Source of the DNA: Lamellibrachia columna
Taxonomy: Eukaryota; Annelida; Polychaeta; Sabellida; Siboglinidae
NCBI GenBank assembly: GCA_963662155.1
Contig: OY759261.1
Coordinates: 2,792,227 to 2,856,226 of the forward strand
DNA: 64,000 nt
Direction: 5' to 3'
Shown: positions 58,173 through 64,000 of the stretch, piece after piece
Layout: every line of letters begins with the position of its first letter
How positions within the stretch are numbered: the stretch's first letter is position 1
Program-made: the position numbers and the translations under genes
The notes under the pieces: generated by a model
Seen by the model: the letters and a program-made list of their open reading frames with translations, nothing else
Told to the model about the DNA's origin: nothing
Database searches by the model: none

Positions 58173-61100
58173 CACCAGTTATGATATATTATGCATATAA
58201 ACATTAGCCTCGTGTGAGAGAAAGCCTAATTAATAATTCACCCAGAATTATGTTAAACAGTACCCACTTTGCCAATTATCATAAAAATCTGGTTTTTTTT
58301 CCAAATATCTTCACTAGTGGTAACTGTGATATTACATATTTACTACTGTATTCACAATTGCTATGACAACATACCTGAATATACAACATACCTGAATATA
58401 CAACATACCTGAACTGCAGGCACAAATGTGAAGAAGCCTACAGTGAGAATGAGCAGCTCAGCCATAAGATTCTTGAAGATGTGCCAGCCCTCTTTGCTCA
58501 GGCCTGAAACATGTACAACAGTGGGGAGACATCAACCACAGCAGCCCTCTTTGCTCAGGCCTGAAACATGTACAACAGTGGGGAGACATCAACCACAGCA
58601 GCCCTCTTTGCTCAGGCCTGAAACATGTACAACAGTGGGGAGACGTCAACTACAGCAGCCCTCTTTGCTCAGGCCTGAAACATGTACAACAGTGGGGAGA
58701 CATCAACCACAGCAGCCCTCTTTGCTCAGGCCTGAAACATGTACAACAGTGGGGAGACATCAACCACAGCAGCCCTCTTTGCTCAGGCCTGAAACATGTA
58801 CAACAGTGGGGAGACGTCAACCACAGCAGCCCTCTTTGCTCAGGCCTGAAACATGTACAACAGTGGGGAGACGTCAACTACAGCAGCCCTCTTTGCTCAG
58901 GCCTGAAACATGTACAACAGTGGGGAGACGTCAACCACAGCAGCCCTCTTTGCTCAGGCCTGAAACATGTACAACAGTGGGGAGACGTCAACCACAGCAG
59001 CCCTCTTTGCTCAGGCCTGAAACATGTACAACAGTGGGGAGACGTCAACTACAGCAGCCCTCTTTGCTCAGGCCTGAAACATGTACAACAGTGGGGAGAC
59101 ATCAACCACAGCAGCCCTCTTTGCTCAGGCCTGAAACATGTACAACAGTGGGGAGACGTCAACCACAGCAGCCCTCTTTGCTCAGGCCTGAAACATGTAC
59201 AACAGTGGGGAGACATCAACCACAGCAGCCCTCTTTGCTCAGGCCTGAAACATGTACAACAGTGGGGAGACATCAACCACAGCAGCCCTCTTTGCTCAGG
59301 CCTGAAACATGTACAACAGTGGGGAGACATCAATCACAGCAGCCCTCTTTGCTCAGGCCTGAAACATGTACAACAGTGGGGAGACGTCAACCACAGCAGC
59401 CCTCTTTGCTCAGGCCTGAAACATGTACAACAGTGGGGAGACATCAACCACAGCAGCCCTCTTTGCTCAGGCCTGAAACATGTACAACAGTGGGGAGACG
59501 TCAACTACAGCAGCCCTCTTTGCTCAGGCCTGAAACATGTACAACAGTGGGGAGACGTCAACCACAGCAGCCCTCTTTGCTCAGGCCTGAAACATGTACA
59601 ACAGTGGGGAGACGTCAACCACAGCAGCCCTCTTTGCTCAGGCCTGAAACATGTACAACAGTGGGGAGACGTCAACTACAGCAGCCCTCTTTGCTCAGGC
59701 CTGAAACATGTGCAACAGTGGGGAGACGTCAACCGCAACAGCCCTCTTTGCTCAGGCCTGAAACATGTACAACAGTTGGGAGACATCAACCACAGCAGCC
59801 CTCTTTGCTCAGGCCTGAAACATGTACAACAGTGGGGAGACGTCAACCACAGCAGCCCTCTTTGCTCAGGCCTGAAACATGTACAACAGTGGGAGACATC
59901 AACCACAGCAGCCCTCTTTGCTCAGGCCTGAAACATGTACAACAGTGGGGAGACGTCAACTACAGCTGCCCTCTTTGCTCAGGCCTGAAACATGTACAAC
60001 AGTGGGGAGACGTCAACTACAGCAGCCCTCTTTGCTCAGGCCTGGAACATGTACAACAGTGGGGAGACGTCAACCACAGCAGCCCTCTTTGCTCAGGTCT
60101 GAAACATGTACAACAGTGGGGAGACATCAACCACAGCAGCCCTCTTTGCTCAGGCCTGAAACATGTACAACAGTGGGGAGACGTCAACCACAGCAGCCCT
60201 CTTTGCTCAGGTCTGAAACATGTACAACAGTGGGGAGACATCAACCACAGCAGCCCTCTTTGCTCAGGCCTGAAACATGTACAACAGTTGGGAGACATCA
60301 ACTACAGCAGCAGCCCTCTTTGCTCAGGCCTGAAACATGTACAACAGTGGGGAGACGTCAACTACAGCAGCCCTCTTTGCTCAGGCCTGAAACATGTACA
60401 ACAGTGGGGAGACATCAACTACAGCAGCCCTCTTTGCTCAGGCCTGAAACATGTACAACAGTGGGGAGACATCAACCACAGCAGCCCTCTTTGCTCAGGC
60501 CTGAAACATGTACAACAGTGGGGAGACGTCAACTACAGCAGCCCTCTTTGCTCAGGCCTGAAACATGTACAACAGTGGGGAGACGTCAACTACATCAGCT
60601 TCTATGGAAAAAAATACACATTAATAAGAAAGAAACTTGACAACACACTTTTTGAATTTATTTTAAGACATTTCACAAAGTGTGAATTTATTTTAAGACA
60701 TTTCACAAAGTGTGAATTTATTTTAAGACATTTCACAAATAAGTCCCAAAATATAATAAAATAAAATCACTCAGTTATAAATATAATGTTGCAGCTTGTC
60801 TTATCTACGTTCTAATGGTACATATAATGTTGCAGCTTGTCTTATCTACGTTCTAATGGTACATATAATGTTGCAGCTTGTCTTATCTACGTTCTAATGG
60901 TACATCACATTTATTAGCATAAGTCAGCAGGAAATATAGTAACATTTCGTCATCAACTAAAAACCCACTTGTTTAAACTCGCTTATCCTCCACAGCTCCT
61001 CAGTGGACCAACTAGAAACTGTCTAACCTTATCCTCCACAGCTCCTCAGTGGACCAACTAGAAACTGTCTAACCTTATCCTCCACAGCCCCTCAGTGGAC

Positions 61101-63212
61101 CAACTAGAAACTGTCTAACCTTATCCTCCACAGCCCCTCAGTGGACCAACTAGAAACTGTCTAACCTTATCCTCCACAGCCCCTCAGTGGACCAACTAGA
61201 AACTGTCTAACCTTATCCTCCACAGCTCCTCAGTGGACCAACTAGAAACTGTCTAACCTTATCCTCCACAGCCCCTCAGTGGACCAACTAGAAACTGTCT
61301 AACCTTATCCTCCACAGCTCCTCAGTGGACCAACTAGAAACTGTCTAACCTTATCCTCCACAGCCCCTCAGTGGACCAACTAGAAACTGTCTAACCTTAT
61401 CCTCCACAGCCCCTCAGTGGACCAACTAGAAACTGTCTAACCTTATCCTCCACAGCTCCTCAGTGGACCAACTAGAAACTGTCTAACCTTATCCTCCACA
61501 GCTCCTCAGTGGACCAACTAGAAACTGTCTAACCTTATCCTCCACAGCCCCTCAGTGGACCAACTAGAAACTGTCTAACCTTTTTGCTTTGGTGAAGAAG
61601 TTTTTCATTGCATTGTTTTATCAAAAATTGGATGAGAAATAATAAAGTTATGTTAATCCAACTGAACCCGTCATGTTATGTTGCTGATTCCTTCAATCTG
61701 GTCAGGAACTAGCTGTAGTTTATCTCTGGCTCAGGATAAAATTGCTTAAAGTAGCCATAAGAATATAAAATTCCCTCCTCAATTGATTTAGCCCATTACA
61801 AACCAGGTCTTTGATGTTCAAATATGTGTGAATACTGTTATGTGCAACCAGTTTATTAAGAGGGTGTATTTTTTTAAACCATCAAAAGAATGGAATTTGA
61901 TCATTAGATCGGGTAATTTACAAGTGTGGTTAGCTTTATGTTGTGGTATATAGAGGCAGAGATACATTTGATGTTTTCCTGCTGATTTTTGGCCTGGTCA
62001 AATATAATTGAGTAGTCTTTCTCAAAATTAAATAACAAATTTGTATGAGCTGTCGAGCTAATATGTCACAGTGGGTGCTGGACAGGTTTGATTTTTTTCT
62101 TGAAATGAACCTGAAATGAGACAAGCGAAATGATCGAATTGAGGAGACATTGAAAATTGTGTGAACCCTGTGTGAACCCTGTGTCAACTTTCTGTGTGAC
62201 CAGCCTACCTTGGGCCACTCTCAACTTAACGTCCAGTTGGATAGGAGTGGACACTATCGACTTGGTCATCACCAGCACATTCTCGAGACCAATGATGACC
62301 ACAAGGTAGGGGAAGATCTCACTACAAACATACACACATTACTTGGACAATGGTCAAATGCAATAAGGGGTGATTTCAAAACACCCAAGGGTGATATTCA
62401 ACGTAGCCTATTAACCCCTGACTCCCATTATATGAAACGTTTAATTACACTTGACTTGTGGATACATGTAAAAATGTTCTTCATGAACTTACCACCTCAT
62501 GCACTTACCACCTCATGCACTTACCACCTCATGCACTTACCACCTCATGAACTTACCATCTCATGCTTTTCATAACACAAAGTTGCCACCTTCCCCTAAA
62601 AGTCAGCACCTTTATGAACTTTATGTAATTGGAAAATAAATTGTTTTTTTGAAAAAATGCATCGATGCATAGTTCTAAACGAAACAGCTGCTAACCCCCT
62701 CCCCCTCCCGTCACCTTCCTCCCCCCTCTACCCCCTACTGCCATAAATCACATGTGTACATCAATGTGTGATCATCCACAACTTGTAGGACTGTTGATGA
62801 TAAAATAATTTGAGGCGAATTCATCAAAGCACATGCCCCCTGCTGTCAGAATCACCAGTTTCAGTGAGGACATTACCAGTTAGCTGTGTTTCTAAGTCAA
62901 TTAAGAGGTTCTTTTTAATTGGCGGGATTTTTTTAACTTCGGCAGCAATTTATTATTTTGATATTGACCGCAAATTGACCATTTTAAATAGTAAAGAAAA
63001 TCACTAATTAAACGATAACTGTATAACATACATTATGATTGCACCTCAACTGTAAGCCAGTGAACCTGCCTGACCTTTGACCCACCTGCCATTGAGACTT
63101 GGCGTGAGTCCAAATGAGAGACAGAGAGACACAGACATGAGGAGTGAGGCAATCACCGTGACGACGGCACTGAAGGCGAGGCCCCACTTAGACTTCACCA
63201 TCTCTATCTTGC
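36271..63212 (-). CDS. SCAP: SREBP cleavage-activating protein gene, 3' part (18 exons, spliced)
   Basis: ER membrane sterol sensor that escorts SREBP to the Golgi when sterols are low. Exons in transcript order: 63212-63086, 62321-62209, 58503-58409, 58044-57946, 56669-56550, 55849-55622, 54933-54605, 51937-51505, 47782-47667, 46597-46077, 45389-45256, 44287-44202, 43212-43103, 42366-42191, 39896-39816, 38753-38538, 37062-37000, 36453-36271. All introns are GT-AG and phases close exactly, giving 1075 codons plus TGA. Numbered from the first full codon here: sterol-sensing domain helices 1-144, COPII motif MELSDL 143-148, lumenal loop about 270-430, last membrane span about 455-480, basic RRRRKR, then WD40 repeats to the end. 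The first few hundred residues of the usual ~1280, including the equivalent of the YIYF motif, lie beyond 64000. Invertebrate orthologue; identification is secure. Confidence 0.96.
36454..36999. other. SCAP S17-S18 intron
   Basis: Unique AT-rich sequence; no repeat or exon recognised. Confidence 0.5.
37000..37062 (-). CDS. SCAP: SCAP exon S17 (WD40 repeat)
   Basis: 21 codons, acceptor TTTCAG, donor GGTCAG|GTAAGT. Encodes [20 protein letters not shown] plus Q (human CGASLGVISDNLLVTGGQ). Confidence 0.94.
37150..37670 (-). pseudogene. LINE reverse-transcriptase 3' fragment
   Basis: On the minus strand, an open segment encodes a non-LTR retrotransposon ORF2 C-terminus: [20 protein letters not shown], then [13 protein letters not shown] and [13 protein letters not shown], the common C-terminal motifs (YGAE-T, LRWFGH-V-RM, RGRP--RW-D-I). 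Only about 170 codons remain, so it is 5' truncated. It sits in the SCAP S16-S17 intron, same strand as SCAP. Confidence 0.85.
37680..38205. other. Intron sequence, nothing recognised
   Basis: AT-rich DNA with many ACAAAAT/GACAAAAT words; no gene. Confidence 0.5.
38208..38392. repeat. 12-14-bp minisatellite, about 14 copies
   Basis: Units of CAGTGCCCCCAT with 12-14-bp spacing; three-frame ORFs (ISAPHQCP) are artefacts. SCAP S16-S17 intron. Confidence 0.93.
38538..38753 (-). CDS. SCAP: SCAP exon S16 (WD40 repeats)
   Basis: 72 codons, acceptor CCACTAG, donor CACATG|GTGAGT. Encodes [40 protein letters not shown] and [11 protein letters not shown], closely matching the human blades with GGQDGAICLWDVLTG and DLISIWDRSTG. 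Confidence 0.95.
38973..39660. mobile_element. piggyBac-like MITE, copy 2 (688 bp)
   Basis: Begins TTAACCCATATGAGGCCCCAG-like and ends GGGGTCTAATGGATTAA; homologous to 11732-12289 but with about 110 extra bases near the right end (around 39460-39570). In the SCAP S15-S16 intron. Confidence 0.8.
39712..39800. repeat. 21-bp tandem repeat, 4 copies
   Basis: Unit AATGTTATTACTATCATTATC next to SCAP exon S15. Confidence 0.9.
39816..39896 (-). CDS. SCAP: SCAP exon S15 (WD40 repeat)
   Basis: 27 codons, acceptor ATTGTAG, donor GACGTG|GTCAGT. Encodes [20 protein letters not shown] and TALHLDV (human [26 protein letters not shown]). The donor GTCAGT is non-standard but phase and homology agree. Confidence 0.94.
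40050..40560 (-). mobile_element. SINE with 24-bp internal expansion, minus strand
   Basis: On the minus strand: B-box-like GGGTTTGGAATC, CAAAGCTTTGACAGTTTTGT, CAGTTCACTCAGCTGTAC, GAAGTTGAGTTGGCATTGG and the tail GGACTGGATACCGCGCTGTA, in the order of the 27168-27392 copy. A 24-bp piece (ACACTTCACCCCCTGGCAGA plus CCTT on plus) is repeated about eight times at 40100-40285. Confidence 0.8.
40840..41755. repeat. 49-bp minisatellite, about 18-19 copies
   Basis: Unit GGTAGACATCCTCACTAGCC plus AGGGGTGGCAGTAGTACTAC and AGTACCCCT. SCAP S14-S15 intron. Confidence 0.95.
41757..42058 (+). mobile_element. TIR element (302 bp), MITE-like
   Basis: Ends GATCAACCTGTTGAAA and TTTCAACAGGTCGATC are inverted repeats. 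A diverged inverted relative lies at about 15915-16150. No transposase; superfamily unknown. Confidence 0.7.
42191..42366 (-). CDS. SCAP: SCAP exon S14 (WD40 repeat)
   Basis: 176 nt, acceptor CAGCAG, donor CTCAAG|GTGACT. Ends [20 protein letters not shown] then GQDHTLK, matching human [25 protein letters not shown]. Confidence 0.94.
42455..42572. repeat. Short tandem repeat CACTGTATATACAGT type
   Basis: About seven 15-16-bp units alternating CACTGTATATACAGT and CATTGTATACAGAGT; units are themselves near-palindromic. Confidence 0.8.
42966..43125 (-). repeat. 26-bp array of the SCAP exon S13 donor junction, 6 copies
   Basis: Minus-strand unit TTATAACCGAG|GTTAGTGTTA and so on. The junction at 43103/43102 is the real exon end; five more follow. 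One copy has GAG|GCTAGT instead of GT. 26 is not a multiple of 3. Confidence 0.88.
43103..43212 (-). CDS. SCAP: SCAP exon S13 (WD40 repeat)
   Basis: 110 nt, acceptor CCACCAG, donor ACCGAG|GTTAGT. Encodes [20 protein letters not shown] and a linker with [13 protein letters not shown] (human RIVAARLNGSLDFFSLET). The 3' end and donor are repeated five times into the intron with a 26-bp period. Confidence 0.92.
43376..43968. repeat. 24-bp minisatellite, about 24 copies
   Basis: Unit GGTAAGTTGGCAAACAAGAC plus GTCT (variants GATGTTT, GTTGTCT). Multiple of 3, hence long open frames on both strands. On the plus strand each unit carries GTAAGT, but SCAP is read from the minus strand. Confidence 0.95.
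44202..44287 (-). CDS. SCAP: SCAP exon S12 (WD40 repeat)
   Basis: 86 nt, acceptor CTTTCAG, donor AACAG|GTGGGA. Encodes [20 protein letters not shown] then TAVCFVAN, the counterpart of human VWDAIEGVL with ITALVFLDK. Confidence 0.92.
44288..45255. other. SCAP S11-S12 intron
   Basis: Unique AT-rich DNA; a small (GTGTCACATGTTA)n repeat near 44497-44545 and a 22-bp duplicate near 44328-44370. Confidence 0.5.
45256..45389 (-). CDS. SCAP: SCAP exon S11 (WD40 repeat)
   Basis: 134 nt, acceptor TTTTCAG, donor ATTGAG|GTATGA. Ala-rich run (TEAAAAAIW) then [19 protein letters not shown], matching human [20 protein letters not shown]. The Ala run comes from GCT/GCC repeats. Confidence 0.93.
45424..45505. 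repeat. 28-bp tandem repeat, 3 copies
   Basis: Units of CATGCCCAAGTCAAGAAAAG plus TTAAT. Confidence 0.8.
45768..45860. repeat. ~90-nt foldback palindrome
   Basis: GACTAGTGTAGAACAACTGA on the left pairs with GTTCTACACTAGTC on the right (its reverse complement), and pairing continues through ATCT/AGAT and GGTGC/GGCGCC towards the centre. Possibly a tiny MITE. SCAP S10-S11 intron. Confidence 0.75.
46077..46597 (-). CDS. SCAP: SCAP exon S10 (disordered insert in the WD40 region)
   Basis: 521 nt, acceptor GTTTCAG, donor TTCAG|GTGCGA. Mostly Ser/Asp/Glu-rich low-complexity protein ([18 protein letters not shown]), then [16 protein letters not shown], which fits the human GYDFSCLVQRVYQEE block. 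Position and phase fit the long, poorly conserved insert of SCAP. Confidence 0.88.
46630..47225. other. SCAP S9-S10 intron, unique part
   Basis: AT-rich, no element recognised. Confidence 0.5.
47240..47625. repeat. ~30-bp minisatellite, about 12 copies
   Basis: Units of GACACCAGTGGGATAGGTGA plus CACTTACAAT, some extended by TTTAAACAG. Starts near and runs up to SCAP exon S9. Confidence 0.9.
47667..47782 (-). CDS. SCAP: SCAP exon S9 (WD40 repeat)
   Basis: 116 nt, acceptor TTGACAG, donor AAAAC|GTAGGT. Encodes [20 protein letters not shown] followed by [14 protein letters not shown], matching human IECLASDGMLLVSCCLAGH and VCVWDAQTGDCLTRI. Ends with the WD dipeptide of the first blade. Confidence 0.95.
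47802..48472. repeat. 25-29-bp minisatellite, about 24 copies
   Basis: Unit ATTGTGTCGGGGGAGGTACT plus TCTACTAC; open in three frames as an artefact. SCAP S8-S9 intron. Confidence 0.95.
48473..49160. other. SCAP S8-S9 intron, unique part
   Basis: AT-rich DNA with an (ATACA)n microsatellite at about 48729-48775 and (TGGGAC)n near 49110. Confidence 0.6.
49180..51158. repeat. ~24-bp minisatellite, about 80 copies, with higher-order blocks
   Basis: Unit GGACACTTGGTGTGGATGGA plus GGA, with lengths of about 20-29. A roughly 500-bp block recurs (for example ATAAATGAGGGACACTTGGT at 49504 and 49953). Minus-strand ORFs of about 500 codons (HTKCPS, STPSVP) are artefacts of the repeat. SCAP S8-S9 intron. 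Confidence 0.95.
51283..51405. repeat. 30-bp tandem repeat, 4 copies
   Basis: Unit GAAGTGGAAGGAGAAGGCTG plus CCAGTAGGGA. Confidence 0.93.
51505..51937 (-). CDS. SCAP: SCAP exon S8 (lumenal loop, last membrane span, start of WD40 region)
   Basis: 433 nt, acceptor CTCCAG, donor ACACAG|GTGACT. Starts [13 protein letters not shown] (human YISLLPVIP). Includes a span [20 protein letters not shown], then CPRDYARW, a basic RRRRKR patch and [10 protein letters not shown], where the first WD repeat begins. Confidence 0.95.
52006..52128. repeat. Duplicated ~115-bp segment, copy A
   Basis: TTAATTAGCTAATGAGGAAT through TTTCATACTTACTTTT is nearly identical to 55143-55258. Same orientation, on the other side of SCAP exon S7. 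Confidence 0.85.
52509..53884. mobile_element. 1.4-kb TIR element with GGCCCG-rich ends, hAT-like
   Basis: Left end TAGTGCCCTGCGCGGGCC and right end GGCCCGCGCAGGGCACTA are perfect inverted repeats. Both subterminal regions (to ~52770 and from ~53640) are dense in GGCCCGGCCC words. The AT-rich centre on the minus strand has a short open segment ending [20 protein letters not shown] with AATAAA after it, possibly a remnant of a transposase last exon. YARNG-type ends suggest hAT; the flank GTAGCTA occurs on both sides but not perfectly placed. Confidence 0.75.
53945..54622 (-). repeat. Array of the SCAP exon S7 donor junction, about 25 copies
   Basis: Minus-strand units AGTTTACATGGAAG|GTAGTG and longer ones with GTATAACAAAC spacers, about 23 and 29 bp. 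The real exon end is AGTTTACGTGGAAG|GTAGTG at 54605/54604. So exon 3' edge and donor are multiplied downstream in the intron. Confidence 0.88.
54605..54933 (-). CDS. SCAP: SCAP exon S7 (membrane span and lumenal loop)
   Basis: 329 nt, acceptor TTTTTAG, donor GGAAG|GTAGTG. Starts [12 protein letters not shown] (membrane span), then a hydrophilic loop, ending [20 protein letters not shown] plus RGR (human [23 protein letters not shown]). The donor and last exon bases are multiplied in the following intron. Confidence 0.94.
55143..55258. repeat. Duplicated ~115-bp segment, copy B
   Basis: Partner of 52006-52128; ends where the TA microsatellite begins. Confidence 0.85.
55260..55380. repeat. (TA)n microsatellite
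   Basis: About 70 bp of pure TA followed by TATG/TGTATG variants; SCAP S6-S7 intron. Confidence 0.97.
55622..55849 (-). CDS. SCAP: SCAP exon S6 (cytosolic loop)
   Basis: 76 codons, acceptor TCTGCAG, donor ATCATG|GTAAGC. A Pro-rich stretch ([11 protein letters not shown]) leads into [20 protein letters not shown] and RGIM, matching human LPKRLRVVYFLARTRLAQRLIM. Confidence 0.93.
55850..56360. other. SCAP S5-S6 intron, unique part
   Basis: AT-rich; no feature recognised. Confidence 0.5.
56365..56512. repeat. 16-bp minisatellite, about 9 copies
   Basis: Unit TTGTTATTACGTTTAA; the last two units have ACATTT. Confidence 0.93.
56550..56669 (-). CDS. SCAP: SCAP exon S5 (second half of COPII motif, cytosolic loop)
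   Basis: 40 codons, phase 0 to 0, acceptor GTTTTAG, donor GCCGAG|GTTTGT. Begins LSDLQRQ, which completes MELSDL (MELADL in mammals, the Sec23/24-binding signal), then a Ser/Thr-rich linker. The donor GTTTGT is weak. Confidence 0.85.
56690..57160. other. SCAP S4-S5 intron, unique part
   Basis: No feature recognised. Confidence 0.5.
57160..57290. repeat. 42-bp tandem repeat, 3 copies
   Basis: Unit ACAGGACTTAACTGGTGCCT plus GGCTCATTCCCTAGGGTTGTCA. Confidence 0.93.
57375..58010 (-). repeat. Array of the SCAP exon S4 3' half and donor, about 9 copies
   Basis: The real exon end (RRME, donor at 57945) is followed downstream by about eight degenerate 63-71-bp copies. Each encodes a variant of [20 protein letters not shown] and most keep GGAG|GTAGGT; the copy near 57815 has lost the GT. 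The next coding exon (S5, LSDL) lies beyond the array. Confidence 0.9.
57946..58044 (-). CDS. SCAP: SCAP exon S4 (sterol-sensing domain, first half of COPII motif)
   Basis: 33 codons, phase 0 to 0, acceptor CCTGCAG, donor ATGGAA|GTAGGT. Encodes [20 protein letters not shown] and [13 protein letters not shown]. The Asp of SIDIRRME matches human D443 (from memory), a sterol-regulation residue. The exon stops inside the MELSDL sorting motif. Its 3' half and donor have degenerate copies further into the intron. Confidence 0.95.
58095..58172. repeat. (TA)n microsatellite
   Basis: About 75 bp of TA repeats just before SCAP exon S4. Confidence 0.97.
58173..58408. other. SCAP S3-S4 intron remainder
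   Basis: Unique DNA plus three units of ACCTGAATATACAACAT close to the exon S3 donor (58375-58410), which include the donor-side sequence. Confidence 0.6.
58409..58503 (-). CDS. SCAP: SCAP exon S3 (sterol-sensing domain)
   Basis: 95 nt, acceptor ATGTTTCAG, donor GTTCAG|GTATGT. Encodes [20 protein letters not shown] and [11 protein letters not shown] (human: LSSESWSIMKN and so on). Its first ~19 nt and the preceding 38 nt of intron form the 57-bp unit that is repeated 36 more times to the right; only this copy continues as exon. Confidence 0.94.
58485..60594 (-). repeat. 57-bp array of the SCAP exon S3 acceptor junction, 37 copies
   Basis: Minus-strand unit: 38 nt of intron ending ACATGTTTCAG, then GCCTGAGCAAAGAGGGCTG, the first 19 nt of exon S3. 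CTGAAACATG starts occur from 58504 to 60558 (36 x 57 plus a -1 and a +3 indel). The transcript meets 36 decoy acceptors before the real one at 58503. Every decoy reads TGC TGT then GGT or AGT then TGA, so only the last copy is productive. Confidence 0.96.
60640..60905. repeat. Two small tandem repeats
   Basis: Three 33-bp units of GAATTTATTTTAAGACATTT (60653-60745) and three 56-bp units of GTTGCAGCTTGTCTTATCTA (about 60788-60905). Confidence 0.9.
60985..61582. repeat. 46-bp minisatellite, 13 copies
   Basis: Unit CCTTATCCTCCACAGCTCCT plus CAGTGGACCAACTAGAAACT and GTCTAA; SCAP S2-S3 intron. No exon sequence in it. Confidence 0.95.
61583..62208. other. SCAP S2-S3 intron, unique part
   Basis: AT-rich; 61890-62010 resembles the dispersed repeat at 11640-11735 and 13560-13710. 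Confidence 0.5.
62209..62321 (-). CDS. SCAP: SCAP exon S2 (sterol-sensing domain)
   Basis: 113 nt, acceptor TTTGTAG, donor CAAG|GTAGGC. Encodes [20 protein letters not shown] and [17 protein letters not shown]. The block [12 protein letters not shown] is a hallmark of sterol-sensing domains. Confidence 0.96.
62322..63085. other. SCAP S1-S2 intron
   Basis: Unique DNA with a small (ACTTACCACCTCATGC)n repeat at about 62490-62560 and a C-rich tract near 62695-62745. Confidence 0.6.
63086..63212 (-). CDS. SCAP: SCAP exon S1 (sterol-sensing domain)
   Basis: 127 nt, acceptor GGTTGCAG, donor GGCAG|GTGGGT. Encodes [20 protein letters not shown] and a second hydrophobic stretch ending FGLTPSLNG. Near-identical to human SCAP, including the segment that holds the known sterol-resistance position L315 (numbering from memory). 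Confidence 0.95.
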
Positions 63213-63505
63213 CTGCAACCAACGCGAGAGAAGTGAAGACGTGCAACTTGTGTCTTTTCTCTCGCATTTGTCCTCTTTTGTGCAGTCTTCTTCACTTATT
63301 ATTCAATTTAAATATAACCAGTGTTGCCAAATGTACATGTTTTTGCATAGACAATGCATTTAGAGGGTTAAATATGCCCTAAGCATGCATATGTATGTTA
63401 TCTTATGCATATGACAATTTTCTACCAACATTTTACAACTCAAAGCCCTTTTGACATCCTGAAATGTACCAACAGCTCTTTTTAGAAGACCTATCAACAA
63501 AATCA

Positions 63506-63605
63506 GTGTTACTTCCATCTATTACATAAAGTAGTGTAACTGAGTACTGAAGGAACAGACAGACAGAGTCACACACTACTTTATGTAATAGATGAAAGTA
63601 ACACT
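63506..63605. repeat. Inverted repeat at the edge of a minisatellite
   Basis: GTTACTTCCATCTATTACAT (from ~63509) and its near-perfect reverse complement ATGTAATAGATGAAAGTAAC pair, 33-bp arms with a ~32-nt loop. The right arm is part of the 71/75-bp unit that follows. Confidence 0.85.
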
Positions 63606-64000
63606 GAGTACTGATGGAGATATGAAGGAACAGACAGACAGAGTCACACACTACTTTATGTAATAGATGAAAGTAACAGTGAGTACTGATGGAGATATGA
63701 AGGAACAGACAGAGTCACACACTACTTTATGTAATAGATGAAAGTAACAGTGAGTACTGATGGAGATATGAAGGAACAGACAGACAGAGTCACACACTAC
63801 TTTATGTAATAGATGAAAGTAACAGTGAGTACTGATGGAGATATGAAGGAACAGACAGAGTCACACACTACTTTATGTAATAGATGAAAGTAACAGTGAG
63901 TACTGATGGAGATATGAAGGAACAGACAGACAGAGTCACACACTACTTTATGTAATAAATGAAAGTAACAGTGAGTACTGATGGAGATATGAAGGAACAG
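63540..64000. repeat. 71/75-bp minisatellite, about 6 copies, runs off the window
   Basis: Unit with GGAACAGACAGACAGAGTCA, CACACTACTTTATGTAATAG and AGTAACAGTGAGTACTGATG; alternates between two and one AGAC. In the SCAP intron upstream of S1. Confidence 0.95.

Noticed and set aside
58428..60764. 778-codon plus-strand ORF with a repeated [12 protein letters not shown]
   Set aside because: It is the 57-bp (19-codon) repeat read on the strand opposite SCAP; no unique domain, and other frames are open as well.

Overview
This is animal nuclear DNA, not bacterial. Two large, intron-rich, convergent genes fill the window. Their introns are packed with minisatellites, tRNA-derived SINEs and small inverted-repeat transposons. 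The sequence suggests an invertebrate metazoan (for example a lophotrochozoan or a cephalochordate), but I cannot name the species.

Plus strand, 1296-31718: the 3' part of a Tousled-like kinase gene (TLK). I placed 14 exons. Their splice phases join exactly into 531 codons plus a stop. They cover the end of the N-terminal coiled-coil region, the whole Ser/Thr kinase domain and the C-terminus; earlier exons lie to the left of the window. Possible polyadenylation signals sit near 34319 and 34342.

Minus strand, 63212 down to 36271: the 3' part of the gene for SCAP (SREBP cleavage-activating protein). I placed 18 exons, again in perfect phase, giving 1075 codons plus a stop. They cover most of the sterol-sensing domain, the COPII-sorting motif (MELSDL here, MELADL in mammals), the lumenal loop, the last membrane span and the C-terminal WD40 propeller. 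The first few hundred residues lie beyond position 64000. The two genes end about 4.5 kb apart, tail to tail. I see no functional link between them beyond being neighbours.

The most unusual content is a class of tandem array that spans exon/intron borders. In seven places a unit made of one exon edge, its splice site and the adjoining intron has been multiplied inside the intron. The largest is at TLK exon 9: 63 gap-free copies of a 58-bp unit (6 nt of acceptor plus the first 52 nt of the exon), giving 62 decoy 3' splice sites in front of the real one. SCAP has a parallel case with 36 decoy acceptors. Five further arrays copy donor sites (TLK exons 5 and 10; SCAP exons S4, S7 and S13). The common base variants inside the exon part of the 63-copy array are almost all synonymous in the exon frame.

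Other contents: about 40 ordinary minisatellites with 12-98 bp units, some of which create long artefactual ORFs; members of one SINE family, two of which carry internal minisatellite expansions; a LINE reverse-transcriptase 3' fragment; two copies of a piggyBac-like MITE (TTAA ends); a hAT-type MITE with a perfect 8-bp target duplication; a 1.4-kb element with GGCCCG-rich ends; another TIR element present twice; and two foldback palindromes.
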